A model generated the notes under the pieces. That model ran no database searches. It was not told the DNA's origin and was given only the letters and a program-made list of their open reading frames with translations. Positions 55,001 to 64,000 of a stretch of 64,000 nt of DNA are shown piece by piece (position 1 is the first letter of the stretch; every line of letters begins with the position of its first letter). The stretch comes from Watersipora subatra (lineage: Eukaryota; Bryozoa; Gymnolaemata; Cheilostomatida; Watersiporidae), in contig NC_088708.1 of the NCBI RefSeq assembly GCF_963576615.1, positions 25,055,191 through 25,119,190 on the forward strand, read 5' to 3'. The position numbers and the translations under genes were made by a program.

Positions 55001-58000
55001 ATATCCATGCTTTCTGATAGCAACAACAACAAAGATTGTGTAGGTTCATTTTTAATTATCATCTGAGATGAGTTCTGTTACAGATAAACCTGTAGCGGTG
55101 TCGAGTTCTGTATTAGAGCGAAAAGTAAAATATCACCCGAATAAGCCGAACCGTCTGCTCCTATTATGCTAATAACTCAAAAATATGTATTTGCTTCATT
55201 CTGATTGATTTGGATGAAACGGTATGCTCATTTACTCAAAAAAGTTAGTGTTTCTGTATCTTGTATTTTCCCACGACCAAACGAGCGGATGCGATGTTTG
55301 AGAGTTTGTATGATAAATGCATGTGCAAACAACTTACGAAAATTATTCATCAACAATGAAACGAACCCTTGTCTTGAAATCTCATCAACAAATTTAACCA
55401 TCGTTTTGTAGAGTCGTTAAAGTATAACAACGATACAAAACACATATAAGCCTATTTAAATATATTACCAAGTCTTTGTATACCGTCGGCATTATCTTAA
55501 AACTTACCCATCTGATCGGATTATACACAAATAGACAAATTAATTTGGCTGAAATTCTTCACAAAACGATTGACAAGCTTTGGTTTAATAAAAGTTAAGA
55601 CCGGAAATTGAAACGCCGAGCGACAGAGAATAGAACGATTAAGTCGTGCGCATTTCACGAAAAAATAATGTGCACATTTCACCGGTCTATAGCATTGTCA
55701 AATTGCCGAAGGTTTCTGTAATTAACGTAGGAGTACTGAAATCATTTCATGAAAGTTTCATTTTTGCCGATTTCAAAGTAACTGACATTTTAGACACTCT
55801 TGAGTGCTTTGGTATTCTAACTGATGTCCAACGCAGTGTAAGTAATGGAAATGACGATGATTTTTTTCTAACGATCCTTATGAGGTTATTACAGTATTTA
55901 ATTATAAGTTTGGATGACTACAGAACAATGACTACATAGTACAGATTTTCTAAAAATCTATATAAATATCACAACTTCTTGATATTGTTAGCTATGACGT
56001 TTTGAAATGTAAACAAAATTGTGCATTGGTTTTATATTATTACTATATTAATAATATTGGTTATTCTAATAATATCAGTGCATTTTACTTATAATTATTG
56101 GCCAATATTGCATTTCTCCTATTGCAGGGGGAGAGATATAAACATATAATCTTTTCCTTTCATTATTGCTGTTTGTTGTATATAATAACACCCACACCCA
56201 GTACATTAAAGCTACCATTGCAGTTATCTTATTGCACAGCAGTGCCATTTGACTGCTAATATTGCATTTCTCAACCATCAGTACCCTTTCTTTTTTCCAA
56301 TATCACTTTAGTCATGTGCTGTATGACAGTGGAATTTCTAGTTATATATATTATGACTTTTATGTAATAGTGTTTTTATGCAATACAGTTTGTGTCTTGC
56401 AAGATTTGCATGCAAAGTCGTGCATGCATAGCTTCCCCAGATATTTTATGAAATGGTGTTGCTTTATATAGCATATCGGCTCTCTAAGAATCTTATTATT
56501 GTGAAGATGTAATTGGCTAGCCTAAAGTTGTCTTAAAGCACTCACCATTCACTGAGATAATATATCTATGATTGTACTGAGATGATAGATCTATGATTTA
56601 TTCTCTGCTGCTATGTTTGTAGGTGTCTTATACGAAACTTCACTCGTAGCTTCAGAAGACTCTAAATTTAGAATAGCTAGCTCTGCTCCAGAACAGTACG
56701 TCAAACAGGTTGGTCGAAAATCGACTTCTTTATATAGAGCTAACTTGACAAGTATATTTTGCTTTTTGTTCATCTAGCTTTCACATTTTTGTAGTTGTAT
56801 GTTTTCGGGGGTTTGCAAGTGTCTGGCATTGCTTTTGGTCGAGTTTCCCCGGGTCATCGCAAGCTTCAGTCTAACAGCTACTTTATCCTCGTTGTGACTC
56901 CTGGGTAAGCCACTTTGTCTATCCATACATCTCAGTCTATCCATACATCTCAGTCTTATAATGTGATTACTTCTTGGTTAAACTCATGATACCGTAGCTA
57001 TATTAGACAGAGTTCTTGCTTTTACCAAAGTCTCAAGACAATTTATTATACGTGATTGCATGTACTAAAGTTGACTATGCATAAAGATTGCTGGAACCAT
57101 GTTTGAATTTTTAGGTTTTTAGCAGAAGTAGATTCAATTTATGCATAAGCCATAACATTTCTACTCACAGAGCTTTGGTTTTTCTCCACTCTATTTGACT
57201 GGCTCATAGCTGACATGTGTGACTCATAGCTGACATGTGTGACTCATAGTGGACATGTGTGACTCGTAGCTGACATGTGTGACTCATAGCTGACATTTGT
57301 GACTTATAGCTAACATTTGTGACTTATAGCTGACATGTCTGACTCATAGCTGACATGTGTGGTTTATAGCTGACACTTGTGACACGTAGCTGACATGTGT
57401 GACTCGTAGCTGACATGTGTGACTCGTAGCTGACATTTGGGACTTATAGCTAACATTTGTGACTCATAGCTGACATGTGTGTTTCGTAGCTGACATGTGT
57501 GATTCGTAGCTGACACTTGTGACTCGTAAATGACATGTGTGACTCGTAGCTGACATGTGTGACTCATAGCTGACATTTGTGACTCATTAGCCGAGGTTAG
57601 TCTTTAATATAGAAACCAGCACTCAGTTGATGAAAATTACTGCAACAGCATAGGAGTAATTTTATATCACACTGTTCCCAATTTTGGAATTTGTGATTTT
57701 GAATAACCATCAAAGCTCGAGTTTTGACTTGGATCAAACTGCAAAAGGTGTTAGAAATAAAAAATAAACGAGTGGTAATCAATGATAATAATAAATTCCA
57801 TGGCATTTGTGATCGATAAAGCTATGACCGCACTGAACATTGTGATATATCATTGTGTCTGCGATGTATCAGAGCACCATGTATCCTAGTTATGCTGTCA
57901 TGGTTAGGCTATAGTGAACTATGGGTATAACAAGCTTTATAGACCACCCCATGAGATTCATTTATCCTTAGTCTACTTTATAATGAATGTTTCTTTTAGC

Positions 58001-61000
58001 TTTATAACAAATTTCCTCACTTTTTCCTTAGAAAATTCTTCAATGTTTCAAAAACTCCAGACATTGTATGTTGAAAATTCAAGTGTAAAGTCAAATATAT
58101 TTTTTTAATTTTATGTCATGCGTCACAAAAGTTGAAATTTTTATGTGATGATAAAGAGATTGGACTGTTTTTGCATGTACTTTGTATGTTAATGCTTACT
58201 CTACATGCTATTGACACTAGCCAAGTTATGCACATATATGGTTATTGTTGATGTAGATTGTGTTCTTATTTTTAATAAAACTAGGTGCTTATCAAATTGT
58301 GAGACCATGTTTACCTGTTCACGCTTGCAGACGACTTTACCAATTTTATGGAACTGCAGCATCGACCATAGAAGGCTCCAGTTTGCTGTTGCCGATCTTT
58401 GAGCAATACCAGGATATTCAAGGTGAGGCTTCAAAAACACACTATTACGTGTCACAACATTTGCACCCATGATCGTTGTGTGTCTTACATGAATGATGTC
58501 AGATAACTAAGAGGCTACACCCTGGACTGTAATCTCACTATCAAAATGTGTTTGTGTATATGTTATGGGTATCCTCATCCTTCCTATCAGCTCCTGAAGC
58601 TTCTCGGATCAATTAAAATATAAACATTGTGCCAGATGCAGTGCTTCTTTGTTGTTTGTAACTTATTTACATACCTAGCTTGTATTGTAAAATGTATCTA
58701 ATGAGAGCAAACTTATATCCTGTATTCACTAAATTTTCTTTGCTAAAAGCTTGTCGAATCTCTTGGTGACATTTAAATTATCATTCATTAAAAGTCTGCG
58801 AATGGCGCTACATTTTATGAGTAAGTTGGTAGATGTGTGCTGAATCATAACAAGGTTAGTGTGGTAGATGTGTGTTGAGTCATAACAATGTTCATGAACT
58901 TCCTATGTGATAATCTGTAGAGTTTTGGCAGTACCAATCAGCAGTCTGGCTGCAAAATGATAATCTGGCAGACATAACAAGCTCGACTTCTTAGTCTTAG
59001 AACTTAATTTAACTAGCATTAGTCTACTTGAGTAGCTCTCTATATTCAGCTAGTGAGTGCACTTTCAACATTTTTGGCCTACCTACTATTTTGCCTATCA
59101 AGTTTGTTAGATGCTTGGAATTTGCATTATTTATAATCTGTTTAGGCGTACATTTGATGTGACATAAAGTCGCCATGTGATTGAAGCTCGTCTGCTGAGA
59201 TAGTTTGTATTTTTCCTTCTGCATATCTCAATCCATTTCTTAGATATTCAATACATTGACCTTCCTGGTGACAATAGTGTCTGCCAACTACACACATTCC
59301 AAAGATCTCCAGAGTCTCCAATTACCTCTTTCGCATGGATGGCTAGTCCTGGCATATTGTGCGGCAAAATAGACCACACAGTGAGTTCAGGAGCGGACAG
59401 TATCATTCTCAACCATAAACTCGTTCACTACGAGCAAGGAATAAATGATACGATGGCTGATCCCCCTAAAAGTGTGGCTCTCACAGAGTTTCATGTGCTC
59501 ATGCTATTTGAAAACAGGTAATATCAAAGATGCAAATGTGCTTGTGGTATAATCTTGGATCTGCTTTGTGCTGTCATATCGTCAAAACGTTTGTGTGTGA
59601 AATGGTATCTAGTGTCAGTACAGTCGAGTGCTAGTGTCAGTATAGTTGAGTGCTAGTGTCAGTATAGTTGAGTGCTAGTGTCAGTATAGTTGAGTGCTAG
59701 TGTCAGTATAGTTGAGTGCTAGTGTCAGTATAGTTGAGTACTAGTGTCAGTATAGTTGAGTGCTAGTGTCAGTATAGTTGAGTGCTAGTGTCAGTATAGT
59801 TGAGTACTCGTGTCAGTACAGTTGAGTGCTAGTGTCAGTATAGTTGAGTGCTAGTGTCAGTATAGTTGAGTACTAGTGTCAGTATAGTCGAGTGCTAGTG
59901 TCAGTATAGTTGAGTGCTAGTGTCAGTACAGTTGAGTACTCCTGTCAGTACAGTTGAGTGCTAGTGTCAGTATAGTTGAGTACTCATGTCAGTACAGTTG
60001 ACTGCTAGTGTCAGTATAGTTGGGTGCTAGTGTCAGTACAGTTGAGTACTCACGTCAGTACAGTTGAGTGCTAGTGTCAGTATAGTTGAGTGCTAGCGTC
60101 AGTATAGTTGATTGCTAGTGTCAGTACAGTTGAGTACTCCTGTCAGTACAGTTGAGTGCTAGCGTCAGTATAGTTGATTGCTAGTGTCAGTATAGTTGAG
60201 TGCTAGTGTCAGTATAGTCGAGTGCTAGTGTCAGTAATAATAGTTGAGTGCTAGTGTCAGTATAGCCGAGTGCTAGTGTCAGTTGAGTGTATGAAAGTAA
60301 ACACTAAGGCATGAAAGAGTCAAACCTTTGCTTACCATCCATCACCTCAACACACGAATTTCCTAGCATACCCTGTGAAATTTGATGATATACTCAAAGA
60401 AATGTCTAACAGAGAATGTTCAAAAAATTTTTATACTAATGGACTTTTATAGATGTGAAAGTAAAGAGGTTGCTACATATTGAAAACATATCGAATAAAA
60501 TAATAAAAATCTATAATCTTAGTTAGGTTGAACTTTGTCTAGTCTAAGATAGAATAAGTAATCCCTAATACATCTATATAACATTACCTCTGAACTTATG
60601 CATTGCTGAGCCCACCCTTCCACTCGTGTGTCAGGTGAAATAACCATAAAAACTTTTATTTCTTTTTACATTGCTGATTCAGTTTTATACATATTTTGGG
60701 TTTTGATGGTTAGATTTTGCAAAGTTTCAAGTAATCGCCTTTTCATTGCTGTGGGCCGTGTTTTGATTGCTAAGTGCCATGTTTCATTGCTGTGTGCCAT
60801 ATGTTATTGCCATGTGCCATGTTTTATCGCTATGTGCCATGTTTTACTGCTATGTGCCATTTTTTATTGCTATGAGCCATGTTTTATTGCTATGCGCCTT
60901 GTTTCATTGCTATGCGCCTTTTTTCATTGCTATGTGCCATGTTTTATTGCTATGTGCCATGTTTTATCGCTATGTGCCCTGTTTTATTGCTACGTGCCAT

Positions 61001-63253
61001 GTTTTATTGCTATGTGCCATGTTTTATTGCTACGTGCCATGTTTTATCGCTATGTGCCATGTTTTATCGCTAGGTGCCATGTTTTGTTGCCATGTCTAGT
61101 TACCCACAGTATTTATTGGTTGTCATAGGTATAACAGGTATTTGGACTGTGGAATGAATTAAACGAATTATTGTGTGTTCTTATAAGAATATTTGATCCA
61201 ACATTCAATGGTTTCATCATATGAAGCAGACCTTCGCAAAACTTAGAGAATTATAGAGGTTCAACTGTAGTTATCTATTTAGTTGTGTGTCATTTTTACA
61301 ATTGTTGAAACTGAGGCTAGGACTAGGACTATTACTTATAATTCTATCTTTGCTTTTGCTCTGTTTATGACAAAATCTATTTGAGCGTATTCTTGTTTTA
61401 GTGAAATCGTAGAGTTTCTTTGTGGCCAGTATTATATTGCTAATTGATTGTGAATTGTGTTGCCATATATCAATAGGCAATCATTGCTCGTCTTGTCAAC
61501 TCTTGTCCATTGTAGGCTGAAGGTGGTCTCTACTCTTAATGAACAGACAGTTTGGGATGATCAGTTTGACCCTCGAGACAATGTACAGAACATCTGGAGG
61601 GATCCTAGGAAAGGAAACATTTGGATAAATGCAAAGAGAGGAGTGTATAGATACAAGGTGGTGAATGAGTCACGGTATGTATCGTGTTACCTCTTACAGT
61701 TTTTCCTAATCACTTGGCAGGTTTGTGTAAACAGTCTCAGTACCCTGTAAAAGGGCTCCTTAAAGGCTGGCTCACACTATATCGCTGTAGGTCGGTGTTT
61801 ATCCCACAATACTTCAGTGATCGTGTGTGATAACAATGTTCACACTATCACAAATCCATCCGAGTTTACAAAAGCAAAATGCCAACAGCATAGCGTTCTC
61901 ATTGTACAATGCGGCCGCGGGAACGTAGAAATAATAGTCTCGCAGGAACTGTCATGAAAGAAAATACAGATCGAGCATTCTGCCATTCCCCATTGCTGAA
62001 TTGGTAAACATTGCACAAGCTGTCGTGAATGCTCGGCGAATTATCCGGAAAGTTTGACAGCTGCAAACTTTTCAAAAGTATCTGCATTGCCTCAACGATG
62101 CCTTCGGTTTACGGTGCACATAATCGACCAATAATCGTTGAGAGGACAACACAGACATATGGCAATTTAGTGTGAGCTGTTGCACCTCCTTTATGGAGGT
62201 GCAACAGCTGCAAAAGTCTACACACCTTGAAAATTCATTGCTGGGCAGACTACTTAATTTTAGTCAAGAGTAATTTGCTCCGTCAAACAATTTATAAATG
62301 TTTATCACAATGCCAGGTTTATGAGAGATTCTAATTTTGTCATTAGGGTTATACAGCCTAACATCTACTAGATTAGTTACCAAAAATTTAACGCTATCCT
62401 TCATTTTTTTCGAAGTCATCAATTCGTGTGCTCGTTTGCGGAAACACCGCCATATTTGTAGACAAATAATCGTCATTCTCGTTCACTTTACGTTATTGAC
62501 TGTCAGGTGTTTATTGACTGTTATTGACTGTCAGGTGTTTATTGACTGTTATTGAATGTCAGGTGTTTATTGACTGTTATTGACTGTCAGGTGTTTATTG
62601 ACTGTTATTGACTGTCAGGTGTTTTAAAATTAAAATTGACAAAATTTAATTGTGGTTAAAACGTTCAGTAGAGAAATTTGTGCGAATGACGTCACTAGTT
62701 ACTATTGTTGCTATAGTGCAAGTGCAGCATTACGAGTCTCTATTCTGTCAGTCTCTTTGCAATTATAGACGTCATTATAGCATTTTCGCTTGATACGAGC
62801 GTTTTAATTGCGATCAAGTTTTATCAATTACAATCTTGGAACATCCTGGTCATCAGATCATCTCAAACACCAAAAACAATCGCAAATCGTATAAAAATAC
62901 TGACTCCCTAGTAAAACTTACTAAAAACTTTGTGCAAGTTCATCTCTTATATTAATAAATCTTTTGTTCTCTTTTTATCACTCGATGAATAAAGCGATCA
63001 GGGCTACAGAAGTTATCGTTTCAGTCAGAACTGCATTGTTTATTAAGTTAGTGTTGCTATTCTTTGTTAATTTGTGGTATAAATGCTTTCAACAGCTCAG
63101 ATGTCTTTATATACGATTGTGTTTCAGCAATGTCTGGCGAATATATCTAAACATGGGAGAATATGACAGAGCACGTGCACACTGTCAGTCTGATGCAGAG
63201 AAGTTGGATATGATTAGTAGACAGCAGGCTAACAAACTGTTTGATAGTGGAAA
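52017..63253 (+). CDS. VPS18: VPS18, HOPS/CORVET subunit (5' part, runs off the right edge)
   Basis: Class C Vps core protein needed for tethering at endosomes and lysosomes. Exons: 52017-52069, 52788-52909, 53808-53950, 54686-54767, 56623-56708, 56795-56904, 58331-58422, 59244-59517, 61516-61674, 63128-63253; all join in phase for 415 codons plus two bases, and the last donor (gtgagt) shows that the gene continues. This covers the N-terminal beta-propeller and the start of the helical solenoid. Landmarks: FLDPTGDHAIIVM, ITAVAWNPD, GPILVGTNKGVLYETSL, NSYFILVVTPGRLYQFYG, PKSVALTEFHVLMLFENR, NIWINAKRGVYRYKVVNESR and NVWRIYLNMGEYDRARAHC, each matching the order in animal VPS18. The exon 2 acceptor was set at catag/52788 because only that restores phase and gives ISFTGDVTHLKV. 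The C-terminal RING region is outside the window. Confidence 0.95.
52331..52725 (+). mobile_element. Repeat family B with tRNA-like core (copy 2)
   Basis: Starts gtgtggtgttgcacgggtat, has the tRNA-like core ctcgcgtagctcaattggtt and gaggtcaaatc at 52574-52640, and the tail ggacagacgaatcacagaca ending in tatatatagatg. It fills much of VPS18 intron 1. Confidence 0.6.
53003..53625 (+). mobile_element. Repeat family B relative (copy 3)
   Basis: Starts with ctagctgtgctacccggcat and cccgggtaataaaaaa and ends cagacatacggacggacata then ctttgagaaatatatac, the same outer ends as copies 1 and 2 but with a different centre lacking the tRNA-like core. It lies in VPS18 intron 2. Confidence 0.55.
54420..54650 (+). 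repeat. Degenerate short tandem motif in VPS18 intron 3
   Basis: Irregular recurrences of tatagttttacag / gttatacaggttgt about every 25-35 bp. Too diverged for a fixed unit length. Confidence 0.4.
54822..54863. repeat. 19-bp perfect hairpin in VPS18 intron 4
   Basis: Arms 54822-54840 and 54845-54863 around ataa, A+T rich. A shorter related motif (aaaatttgattaataa) occurs just upstream at about 54789, suggesting local duplication. Confidence 0.85.
54885..55060 (+). repeat. Dispersed repeat D, copy 1
   Basis: Begins taattgcgatcaagttttat and continues with attctggtgatcggatcacc, ttaaacataaaaaagaattg and caaat; the same blocks appear in the same order at 62806-62960. It lies in VPS18 intron 4. 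Confidence 0.55.
55730..56040 (+). repeat. Dispersed repeat with exon-like frame (copy 2)
   Basis: Homologous to 11281-12030: a short frame with ESFIFADFKVTDILDTLECF, then a donor-like agtgtaagtaa, and the downstream tract tatgacgttttgaaatgtaa. It lies in VPS18 intron 4, sense to the gene. The frame has no in-phase connection to VPS18 exons. Confidence 0.55.
57203..57590 (+). repeat. 20-bp minisatellite, 19 copies, VPS18 intron 6
   Basis: The unit ctcatagctgacatgtgtga, with variants ctcgtag, acattt and acactt, repeats in exact 20-bp steps. A minus-strand frame of 70 codons runs through it only because of the repeat. Confidence 0.93.
59609..60290 (+). repeat. 22-bp minisatellite, about 31 copies, VPS18 intron 8
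   Basis: The unit ctagtgtcagtatagttgag plus tg repeats from 59609, with variants tactc, acagttga, tcgag and one unit lengthened by aataat near 60236. It starts about 90 bp after the donor at 59518. Confidence 0.93.
60739..61099 (+). repeat. 20-bp minisatellite, about 18 copies, VPS18 intron 8
   Basis: The unit gttttattgctatgtgccat, with C/T and A/G variants, is in exact 20-bp register. As 20 is not a multiple of three, the array cycles through all frames without stops, giving spurious overlapping frames of 166, 110 and 64 codons. It shares no obvious unit with the 22-bp array 450 bp upstream. Confidence 0.92.
61105..61270 (+). repeat. Dispersed repeat E, copy 2
   Basis: Shares cagtatttattg, cataggtat and gaatgaattaaacgaattat with 43550-43640 in COQ5 and ends in gaggttcaactgta, an end-like sequence also seen near 27035-27052 (gaggttccactgta). 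It is probably the end of a TIR element whose other end is not recognised. Confidence 0.45.
61765..62215. mobile_element. Possible short TIR element in VPS18 intron 9
   Basis: The left part has ggctggctcacactatat and the right part tttagtgtgagctgt, a roughly 12-bp inverted match enclosing about 420 bp. The right end runs into a 15-bp hairpin (agctgttgcacctcc, tttat, then its complement). No clear target duplication, so the limits are uncertain. Confidence 0.4.
62493..62622 (+). repeat. 28-bp minisatellite, about 4.6 copies, VPS18 intron 9
   Basis: The unit ttattgactgtcaggtgttt plus attgactg repeats at 62493, 62521, 62549, 62577 and partly at 62605. The unit is itself built from two related ttattgactg halves. 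Confidence 0.88.
62806..62960 (+). repeat. Dispersed repeat D, copy 2
   Basis: Reads taattgcgatcaagttttat, then catcctggtcatcagatcat, ctcaaacaccaaaaacaatc and gcaaat, matching copy 1 at 54885. It lies in VPS18 intron 9, just after a 28-bp minisatellite. Confidence 0.55.
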
Positions 63254-63280
63254 GTGAGTTTATATTAATTAAAGGTCGTA

Positions 63281-64000
63281 TTGAGCCAGGTTCAGGTGAA
63301 GCGATCTGTTGATACCATGTCGTGTTGAGCCATGTTCAGGTGAAGCGATTTGTTGATACCATGTCGTGTTGAGCCAGGTTCAGGTAAAGCGATCTGTTGA
63401 TACCGTGTCGTGTTGAGCCATGTTCAGGTGAAGCCATCTGTTGATACCGTGTCGTGTTGAGCCAGGTTCAGGTAAAGCGATCTGTTGATACCGTGTCATG
63501 TTGAGCCAGGTTCAGGTGAAGCGATCTGTTGATACCGTGTCGTGTTGAGCCAGGTTCAGGTGAAGCGATCTGTTGATACCGTGTCGAGCCAGGTTCAGGT
63601 GAAGCGTTCTGTTGATACCGTGTCGTGTTGAGCATTGTTCAGGTGAAGCGATCTGTTGATACCGTGTCGTGTTGAGCCATGTTCAGATGAAACGATCTGT
63701 TGATACCGTGCGGTGTTGAGCCAGGTTCAGGTGAAGTGATCTGTTGATACCGTGTCATGTTGAGCCATGTTCAGGTGAAGCCATCTGTTGATACCGTATC
63801 GTGTTGAGCCATGTTCAGGTAAAGCGATCTGTTGATACCGTGTCGTGTTGAGCCATGTTCAGGTGAAGCCATCTGTTGATACCGTGTCGTGTTGAGCCAG
63901 GTTCAGGTAAAGCGATCTGTTGATACCGTGTCGTGTTGAGCCAGGTTCAGATAAAGCGATCTGTTGATACCGTGTCGTGTTGAGCATTGTTCAAGTGAAG
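63281..64000 (+). repeat. 44-bp minisatellite, over 16 copies, VPS18 intron 10, open at the window edge
   Basis: The unit ttgagccaggttcaggtgaa plus gcgatctgttgataccgtgtcgtg repeats every 44 bp from 63281 to the end of the window. It begins only 27 bp after the splice donor at 63254. Variants (ccatgttc or ccaggttc, gcgatct or gccatct, ggtaaag or ggtgaag) alternate in a recurring pattern. Confidence 0.93.

Noticed and set aside
60628-61128. Plus-strand frame of 166 codons with Cys/Tyr-rich repeats, plus shorter overlapping frames
   Set aside because: The 20-bp minisatellite cycles through all three frames without stops. It lies inside VPS18 intron 8, whose flanking exons join in phase.

Overview
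The window is eukaryotic nuclear DNA from an animal. Every recognisable protein gene is split into small exons with GT-AG boundaries, introns are mostly 0.2-4 kb and AT-rich, and the proteins are metazoan families (TspanC8 tetraspanin, CNBD2-like protein, SR splicing factor, LC8 dynein light chain, COQ5, VPS18). The compact genes, many minisatellites and many small TIR/SINE elements suggest a marine invertebrate, possibly a lophotrochozoan such as a bryozoan. The species assignment is inference only.

Layout. 1-12 kb: no confident gene, perhaps the first coding exon of a minus-strand gene cut by the left edge; this part holds three minisatellites (48, 15 and 37 bp units; the 37-mer occurs as two arrays in opposite orientation), a short TIR element with a 9-10 bp target duplication, and a dispersed repeat. 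12.16-16.31 kb (+): complete tetraspanin gene with two homologous alternative last exons. 16.64-30.89 kb (-): CNBD2-like gene, convergent with the tetraspanin, missing its 5' end, its introns filled with a 31-bp minisatellite, SINEs, a TIR element and a TA-flanked MITE. 31-38 kb: mostly gene-free, with a degenerate pogo/Tigger-like element. 38.3-44.15 kb is a dense block of three complete housekeeping genes: SRSF1-like (-) and DYNLL (+) diverge from a shared 570-bp upstream region, and DYNLL and COQ5 (-) converge with 3' ends that probably overlap. 46.1-47.8 kb (-): 5'-truncated non-LTR retrotransposon with two in-frame TGA codons. 49.35-50.25 kb: second copy of the TIR element. 52.0-64 kb (+): 5' part (10 exons, 415 codons) of VPS18, running off the right edge, with five unrelated minisatellites in its introns.

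The genes do not form a pathway. TspanC8 proteins handle ADAM10 trafficking, VPS18 is a HOPS/CORVET core subunit, COQ5 is a mitochondrial coenzyme Q methyltransferase, SRSF1 acts in splicing, LC8 is a hub protein of dynein and other complexes, and CNBD2 is a cyclic-nucleotide-binding protein linked to sperm function in mammals. All exon models were assembled by eye from reading frame, phase and splice signals; each multi-exon model closes in phase across every junction. The most notable points are the duplicated tetraspanin tail exon, the one-intact/one-degenerate pair of CNB domains, an SRSF1-like protein lacking the usual SWQDLKD motif, and the head-to-head minisatellite that could fold into a very long hairpin.
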